A stretch of DNA of 5,103 bases, from positions 1 through 5,103 of the forward strand of contig JALOPY010000253.1 in assembly GCA_025453735.1 (NCBI GenBank). Direction: 5' to 3'. The notes below the pieces were generated by a model. That model had not been told where the DNA came from. It did no database searches and worked only from the letters and a program-made list of their open reading frames with translations. This stretch comes from a bacterium (GTDB lineage: Bacteria > Zhuqueibacterota > Zhuqueibacteria > Thermofontimicrobiales > Thermofontimicrobiaceae). Position numbers and translations under genes: made by a program. Shown in pieces: positions 1-3,020 of this stretch; positions within the stretch are counted from its first letter, which is position 1; each line of letters starts with the position of its first letter.

Positions 1-33
1 AGAATTGGAAATTTAAAATCAGTAAGGCAATTA

Positions 34-327
34 ATGATAAAGTTAAAAATAAAATTTAAAGATGGTCAGCGGTATCCTTTTTGGGGTGAAATTATTGAAT
101 CGAAGTATGGGTATATTTGTTTAAAAAATATCAGAGATCAAGCTGATAATATCGTGAAAGATTATTTTAAATTCTATGAGCCAGATATGGTCGCTGAAAA
201 AAACATGAAGATAGGTGATATAATAGAATTTGATGCAAGAGTAAAAACGAAAGAAGGAATAGTCAGCGAGCTGGATAATGTAACAAAAATCAAATTAGTA
301 AAAAAAGACATTGAAGAAATATTTTAA
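34..327 (+). CDS. Small AT-rich protein of unknown function, possible OB-fold-like domain
   Basis: A 97-residue protein that I do not recognise as a named family. The sequence shows a beta-rich, lysine-rich chain: KIKFKDG and GYICLKNIRD in the N-terminal half, then VKDYFKFYE near residues 41-49, KIGDIIEFDARV at about 59-70 and VTKIKLV near 83-89. The order (strand, 'D.F.F', then 'GD.I.FDARV' and a final 'VTKIKL' strand) resembles small OB-fold-like proteins seen in phages and accessory regions; that is pattern inference, not a family assignment. The start at 34 is favoured by TAAGG at 23-27, six bases upstream. However, the frame has no stop back to base 1, so a longer protein entering from the left is possible. 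There is no signal peptide or membrane segment, so it is probably cytoplasmic. Base composition is about 28% G+C against roughly half in the other two genes, which hints at horizontal acquisition. It ends just before a terminator and is the last gene of its transcript. Confidence 0.72.
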   Translation: MIKLKIKFKDGQRYPFWGEIIESKYGYICLKNIRDQADNIVKDYFKFYEPDMVAEKNMKIGDIIEFDARVKTKEGIVSELDNVTKIKLVKKDIEEIF

Positions 328-354
328 CAATTGTAAAACCTCAGACTCGGGTGT

Positions 355-390
355 ATAAACCTGGTTTCTGGCAGAAACCAGGTTTATTTT
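355..390 (+). terminator. Intrinsic terminator after the 34-327 gene
   Basis: A perfect 14-bp inverted repeat: left arm ATAAACCTGGTTTC (355-368), loop TGGCA (369-373), right arm GAAACCAGGTTTAT (374-387), running into a short T-tract (387-390). It lies 28 bases after the stop codon of the small gene. The T-tract is on the + strand side only, so it terminates rightward transcription. The tract is short, so efficiency is uncertain, but the stem is strong. Confidence 0.75.
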
Positions 391-470
391 CCACCTGTAA
401 GTGAGCTTTTACTAAAAATTGAAAAAAGTGCCTGCTTTTAAAATAAGAAAAGTTCATTAGAAAATATTAT

Positions 471-499
471 TTAGAATATTCTCGTTTTGTGATTATAAT
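471..499 (+). promoter_or_regulatory. Sigma70-type promoter candidate (TTAGAA-N17-TATAAT)
   Basis: TTAGAA at 471-476 and a perfect TATAAT at 494-499 are separated by exactly 17 bases, giving a predicted start near 506. The -35 box matches TTGACA at four of six positions. There is no gene immediately downstream; instead a strong terminator follows at 549-588. In such AT-rich DNA a chance match is possible, but the perfect -10, the ideal spacing and the downstream terminator reinforce one another. Confidence 0.5.
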
Positions 500-502
500 C
501 AC
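489..502. promoter_or_regulatory. 14-bp perfect palindrome over the -10 box, possible operator
   Basis: GTGATTATAATCAC is a perfect dyad with no central spacer and contains the TATAAT of the promoter candidate. A dimeric repressor bound here would block RNA polymerase directly. The half-sites are only loosely like Fur/PerR-type AT-rich boxes, so I do not name a regulator. A run of five T follows (503-507), so a weak hairpin terminator reading is the alternative. Confidence 0.35.
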
Positions 503-505
503 TTT

Positions 506-588
506 TTATTTTAACACAAATGTTATCTTTATGCGTCAATCTCCTCGTAAGCCGGCGCTTTGTTTATTGCAGAGAGTCGGCTTTTTTT
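506..588 (+). ncRNA. Candidate small RNA of about 80 nt
   Basis: This is the interval between the predicted start of the 471-499 promoter and the end of the 549-588 terminator. Its 5' part (506-548) is AT-rich and mostly unstructured by eye; its 3' part is a long G+C-rich stem with a U-tail, the usual shape of a bacterial trans-acting small RNA. Two short ORFs start inside it (ATG at 520, 28 codons; ATG at 531, 21 codons), but neither has a Shine-Dalgarno sequence and both run through the terminator stem. An alternative is a leader/attenuator for the 994 gene, but that gene is some 400 bases away. No known RNA family is recognised. Confidence 0.3.
549..588 (+). terminator. Strong intrinsic terminator with no gene directly upstream
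   Basis: The left arm (549-562, beginning AAGCCGGC) pairs with the right arm (570-583, ending GTCGGCTT) around a 7-base loop. There are 11 Watson-Crick pairs, two G-U pairs (555/577, 560/572) and one G-A mismatch (557/575). Seven T (582-588) follow, two of them in the stem. The orientation is + only: there is no T-run on the other side. It stands about 220 bases after the nearest upstream stop codon and beyond another terminator, so it more likely ends a separate short transcript than the 34-327 gene. Confidence 0.72.
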
Positions 589-930
589 ATGGATAAAATT
601 CTTTAAAACAAAATTCAGCGGTTGCTCAAAATATTCCTGACGTTCACTCATCTATCAAAAATTGCAGAACCTTTAGGACTGTGAATTAATGAAGTTACTC
701 ATTTGATAAAGCAATCTCGCCTTTATATTAGCAAGGATCATTCGTAACTGGGACAGTTATTTAATTCGCGTCCCTTAAAAGACTTTGACGTTCAATCCTC
801 TTGCTATGTTGAAAAAATTTAGAATCCTCCTCTCCTGCGCCGGTGAAGACATGGGTATGGCGGAGCAACATTATAATGAAGGGATAATTTTTGATTGAAC
901 GCAGCAAAATCAGAGGATAGTTTTGGAATA
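589..930. other. Unassigned spacer without a recognisable gene
   Basis: About 340 bases with stops in all + strand frames. It holds a G+C-rich island at about 830-870 within AT-rich DNA, and a nine-base direct repeat TGACGTTCA at 638-646 and 786-794. On the minus strand, codons 940 to 764 are open (about 59 codons, stop at 761-763), but there is no good start signal and no protein I recognise. The mixed composition suggests an eroded insertion or old gene fragment. Nothing here supports a tRNA or other known RNA. Confidence 0.4.
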
Positions 931-934
931 AGAA

Positions 935-962
935 TTGAATTTAAATTGTTTTTTTCTATTTT
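935..962 (+). promoter_or_regulatory. Weak promoter candidate for the exchanger gene
   Basis: TTGAAT (935-940), 16 bases, then TATTTT (957-962), which would start transcription near 969 and leave a leader of about 25 bases. The stretch 940-975 is a nearly pure A/T tract, so -10-like words are easy to find; the call rests mostly on position. Confidence 0.25.
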
Positions 963-993
963 TTAATAAAATAAAATTTCAGGATGACAAAAC

Positions 994-2007
994 ATGCTCG
1001 AACCTCTGGAAAATTTGTTAACATCTCATATCATCGCCTCGGGTATCGGATTGGTGCTGGGGATCCTTTTGCTCTGGTTCAGCTCCAATCAGGTGATTAA
1101 AAGGATCACGCCGATTGCTAAATATTTTGGCGTAAAAGAATTGGTGGTGACAATTTTGGGCGTGAGTGTGCTGTCCTCGCTGCCGGAATTGACTATTTCC
1201 GCTTTTGCAGCCGCGGAGGGGCAAGCCGATATCTCGCTCGGAAACATCATCGGTTCCAATTTTGTCACGCTCACTTTTGTCACCGCCCTTTGCGCACTGA
1301 TTTCGCCCATTCGGGTCAGTACGGACATCAAAGAAAGAGAAAGCTCGTGGATGATTTTGTCCACGACTTGCATTTTTTTGCTGGCCATCGATGGCAAACT
1401 GACGCGCATCGACGGCATTATTTTGATAGTGCTGTACACACCCTACATTGTTGCGGTTATTCGCGACGCGATCCACGATTCGACCAGGGGCAAAAAAGCC
1501 GGAGCTATCCGACCCGCCAGGCATAGCAAAATAGCGCTTCATTTCGTCATCGGCGCTGCCTCTATTTTAGGTATCGTTTTTGGTGCCAAAATTGCGCTGG
1601 TCTCCGGCGAAGCGATTGGCAGGACATTCGGTTTGTCAACAGTGGTGCTGGGAATCTTGATTTTTGCGTTTGGCACGTCACTGCCCGAGCTTGCTATCGC
1701 ACTGGCGGCAACGTTTCGAAAAAAATCTGATATCACTATTGGCGAAATCTATTCATCAAATATTTTCACTGCCCTGTTCGTACTGGGTTGCTGCGCGCTT
1801 ATCAAACCGCTGATATTGTTCGAAAATCCCCAGATCCCTTCGGTGCTGGTGAAGTACGACATCCCGTTTTTGATTTTTGCCGGCGTTATCATTCAGATTT
1901 TCGTCACCACCGGTAGCCGCCTGCGCCGATTAGAAGCGTTATTTATTCTGATGCTCTATATTTATTTTGTTTTGGTGCATTTTATTCCGTCGCTTTTGCC
2001 TTATTAA
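994..2007 (+). CDS. CaCA-family sodium/calcium (cation) exchanger, integral membrane protein
   Basis: A 337-residue inner-membrane antiporter, the usual size for prokaryotic Na+/Ca2+ exchangers, expected to export Ca2+ in exchange for Na+ or H+. About ten hydrophobic segments are visible in two halves joined by a charged loop (about 157-179), as expected for the inverted-repeat CaCA fold. Both alpha repeats are present: SSLPEL (61-66) with GNIIGSN (83-89) in the first half, GTSLPEL (227-233) with GEIYSSN (250-256) in the second. Glu65 and Glu232, and Asn89 and Asn256, match the ion-coordinating positions of the family. The oddities are alpha-1, which has LSS where GTS is usual, and alpha-2, which has GEIYSSN where GN-I-GSN is usual; ion choice is therefore uncertain. 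The start at 994 is fixed by an in-frame TGA at 985-987 and by AGGA at 981-984. It seems monocistronic, with about 670 bases free upstream and 1 kb downstream. Confidence 0.92.
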   Translation: MLEPLENLLTSHIIASGIGLVLGILLLWFSSNQVIKRITPIAKYFGVKELVVTILGVSVLSSLPELTISAFAAAEGQADISLGNIIGSNFVTLTFVTALCALISPIRVSTDIKERESSWMILSTTCIFLLAIDGKLTRIDGIILIVLYTPYIVAVIRDAIHDSTRGKKAGAIRPARHSKIALHFVIGAASILGIVFGAKIALVSGEAIGRTFGLSTVVLGILIFAFGTSLPELAIALAATFRKKSDITIGEIYSSNIFTALFVLGCCALIKPLILFENPQIPSVLVKYDIPFLIFAGVIIQIFVTTGSRLRRLEALFILMLYIYFVLVHFIPSLLPY

Positions 2008-2083
2008 GGAATCGCTGCTGCCAAGGCAGGATGGTAAGGTCACTGTCTTATCGGTTGGTCCGTGCGACGAAGAACTCATCGGT

Positions 2084-2127
2084 ATTTATTCTATTTCCAG
2101 TTTAATCTTGCATTTTTTTGCAAGAAG
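2084..2127 (+). repeat. 44-bp inverted repeat, left arm
   Basis: This arm is the reverse complement of 2821-2864 at 41 of 44 positions; the mismatches all fall in a six-base patch in the interior. It contains its own hairpin, CTTGCA (2107-2112), six T, TGCAAG (2119-2124). Similarity stops sharply at both edges. It could be a terminal repeat of a defunct non-coding mobile element or one copy of a dispersed repeat inserted in both orientations. I see no target duplication next to it. Confidence 0.75.
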
Positions 2128-2128
2128 T

Positions 2129-2161
2129 ACCCTTTTAAAAGTTTAGTACCTTTGAAAGGGT
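2129..2161 (+). repeat. 11-bp hairpin next to the left arm
   Basis: ACCCTTTTAAA (2129-2139) pairs with TTTGAAAGGGT (2151-2161) across an 11-base loop, with one G-U pair. AGTACC occurs twice around it (at 2127-2132 and 2145-2150). No T-tract follows, so it is not a conventional terminator; it may belong to the same repeat unit as the 2084-2127 arm. Confidence 0.5.
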
Positions 2162-2252
2162 GGGTAAAATTTATATTAAAAAGCTACATTAGCAAATTTG
2201 CAAAATAATAAAATTTATTCTTTAACAATGAGGTACAGAGCAAATGGAGGTT

Positions 2253-2295
2253 CACGGAAAAGTTTTTTCTCCGTGCTTACTCCGTGATCTCCGTG
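2253..2295 (+). repeat. CTCCGTG short-word repeat cluster
   Basis: CTCCGTG occurs at 2269-2275, 2280-2286 and 2289-2295, spaced 11 and 9 bases apart, and its complement CACGGA at 2253-2258 can fold back on the first copy. From memory, such imperfect CTCCGTG arrays recur between genes in many environmental bacterial genomes. They are non-coding and their function is unknown. Confidence 0.6.
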
Positions 2296-2314
2296 TCCCC
2301 TTGTGAAAAATAGT

Positions 2315-2328
2315 TGCACTTTAGTGCA
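2315..2328. repeat. TGCACT-TT-AGTGCA palindrome
   Basis: Perfect 6-bp arms (2315-2320 and 2323-2328) are separated by TT. Its position, 20 bases after the CTCCGTG cluster and inside the long inverted repeat, suggests it is another small dispersed repeat; a protein-binding dyad is the alternative. No promoter is positioned to use it. Confidence 0.4.
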
Positions 2329-2399
2329 CTGGGAGAATACCGCATTATTCGATAAAATGAAAGCGTTGCTGAAAAAATAATGTTGATCTCTATTTACAT

Positions 2400-2440
2400 G
2401 TAATTGCCGATAATTACGTACGGACGATTCACGAATCGTC
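2400..2440. repeat. Two adjacent REP-like hairpins
   Basis: The first is GTAATT (2400-2405), six bases, AATTAC (2412-2417). The second is stronger: GACGATTC (2423-2430), AC, GAATCGTC (2433-2440), a perfect 8-bp dyad whose outer flanks pair only partly, as if eroded. From memory, palindromes with a CGATTC-GAATCG core and GTAGGG-type outer arms are widespread dispersed intergenic repeats in environmental bacteria, and this looks like a worn copy. There is no T-tract, so it is not an intrinsic terminator. Confidence 0.6.
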
Positions 2441-2511
2441 TCTGTTAAAAGACCCCTCAGCTATCCTGCATTTGAACTGACCACAAAAATAACACGCGAG
2501 AAAAAAATATG

Positions 2512-2540
2512 TTGACTTTTTGAAATAATTTTGCTAATTA
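2512..2540 (+). promoter_or_regulatory. Strong sigma70-type promoter with extended -10
   Basis: TTGACT (2512-2517), 17 bases, TAATTA (2535-2540), preceded by TG at 2532-2533 (extended -10 motif). This is the best promoter in the window, with a predicted start near 2547. The nearest + strand gene, the kinase, begins about 475 bases later and no credible ORF lies between, so it drives a long leader, a non-coding RNA, or nothing any longer because repeats have landed behind it. Confidence 0.55.
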
Positions 2541-2690
2541 AGGGCGGTGACTGACGCAGTGTCAATTTTTAAGCACATGACTTATCAGTCTATTTATTTT
2601 GATTCGTAAACTGAGAGCAAATAATTACCTGCATTCGAGATCATTTTTTCAGCAATATCATTGCGCAGCATAGCTGCCAATAAATTGCTC

Positions 2691-2813
2691 AACACCAAGA
2701 TCACGCCAATAGGCGGATTCGCCTCTCGGCGAACTCTAAGTAAACGCTAAGTTCGCGAAGAAAAAAAATAATCTTTTTTTGTGTCTTTGGTTCTTTCTTG
2801 GTGACTTGGTGTT
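2691..2813. repeat. Compound palindromic repeat (CTTGGTG and TTAGCG-type words)
   Basis: The outer arms are AACACCAAGATCAC (2691-2704) and GTGACTTGGTGTT (2801-2813), complementary with one skipped base. Inside are AGGCG-GATT-CGCCT (2711-2724), GCGAACT (2729-2735) pairing with AGTTCGC (2750-2756), and an A-tract facing a T-tract (about 2759-2780). Read on the minus strand, the 2728-2758 part is an 11-base-period array of AACTTAGCG-like words; read on the plus strand, 2783-2812 is an array of CTTTGG/CTTGGTG words. Both are familiar types of degenerate intergenic repeat. The whole block can fold into one long structure and is non-coding. Confidence 0.6.
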
Positions 2814-2820
2814 TGAAAGC

Positions 2821-2864
2821 CTTCTTGCAAAAAAATGCAAGATTAATTTGGTAATAGAATAAAT
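2821..2864 (-). repeat. 44-bp inverted repeat, right arm
   Basis: Partner of 2084-2127 in opposite orientation (41/44). It carries the same internal hairpin, CTTGCA (2824-2829), six A, TGCAAG (2836-2841). It begins eight bases after the compound repeat at 2691-2813, so the two may be parts of one composite unit. The seven-A run matches exactly between the arms, which argues for a fairly recent common origin or for gene conversion, since homopolymers drift quickly. Confidence 0.75.
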
Positions 2865-2907
2865 GAATAAAGATTGCTGGCGAATCCATCAAGGACATTC
2901 CATTGTG

Positions 2908-2927
2908 TTTATGAGTATTATCATAAA
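2908..2927. promoter_or_regulatory. Operator-like dyad upstream of the kinase gene
   Basis: TTTATGA (2908-2914), six bases, TCATAAA (2921-2927): a perfect 7-bp dyad with a 20-base footprint, the geometry of a dimeric regulator site. It sits just upstream of the weak promoter candidate at 2936-2963 and about 94 bases before the kinase start. It is AT-rich, so chance is a real alternative. Confidence 0.3.
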
Positions 2928-2935
2928 GAGGGGAA

Positions 2936-2963
2936 TTGTAAATTCAGTGATTTTTTTTATACC
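2936..2963 (+). promoter_or_regulatory. Weak proximal promoter candidate for the kinase gene
   Basis: TTGTAA (2936-2941), 16 bases, TATACC (2958-2963), which would give a leader of about 50 bases before 3021. Both boxes are imperfect. The stronger promoter at 2512-2540 is the competing source of transcription. Confidence 0.25.
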
Positions 2964-3020
2964 AATAATTTTCGATCAACGCCTTACTGGGCATAGCGAA
3001 AATTAGTGACAAGAGATAAA

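Larger units (their letters stand above)
2008..3020. other. 1-kb non-coding, repeat-rich spacer
   Basis: I find no believable gene between the exchanger stop and the kinase start. The longest open stretch (minus strand, 2701-2898, 65 codons) is made entirely of repeat sequence. The spacer carries, left to right: a small stem CTGCC-AA-GGCAG just after the exchanger (2018-2029, no T-tail), one arm of a 44-bp inverted repeat, an 11-bp hairpin, CTCCGTG repeats, a TGCACT palindrome, two REP-like hairpins, a strong promoter, a compound CTTGGTG/TTAGCG repeat, the second 44-bp arm, and an operator-like dyad. Detailed entries follow. Confidence 0.75.

Noticed and set aside
520..606. Short ORFs starting at 520 and 531, as a possible leader peptide for an attenuator
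   Set aside because: Neither start has a Shine-Dalgarno sequence, no codon run hints at amino-acid control, and no biosynthetic operon follows.
750..800. Possible tRNA fragment (GGGAC...GTCCC stem and a GTTCAATCC word)
   Set aside because: No cloverleaf, acceptor stem or anticodon arm can be assembled around it.
1018..1736. Open frames on the minus strand and in another + frame inside the exchanger gene
   Set aside because: They overlap a complete gene with both diagnostic CaCA repeats; their translations are arginine/glutamine- or serine-rich shadows without family features.
2018..2029. CTGCC-AA-GGCAG stem just after the exchanger as its terminator
   Set aside because: The stem is only five pairs, the two-base loop is too tight and there is no T-tract.
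2253..2813. CRISPR array
   Set aside because: The repeats are short, differ in type and spacing, and lack uniform repeats with equal-length spacers; no cas gene is present.
2084..2864. Complete insertion sequence
   Set aside because: There is no transposase frame inside the inverted repeat and no flanking target duplication, so only a relic or non-autonomous element is tenable.
2701..2898. Minus-strand open frame of 65 codons
   Set aside because: It lies wholly within the compound repeat and the right 44-bp arm, its protein is low-complexity lysine/phenylalanine-rich sequence produced by A/T tracts, and it has no ribosome binding site.
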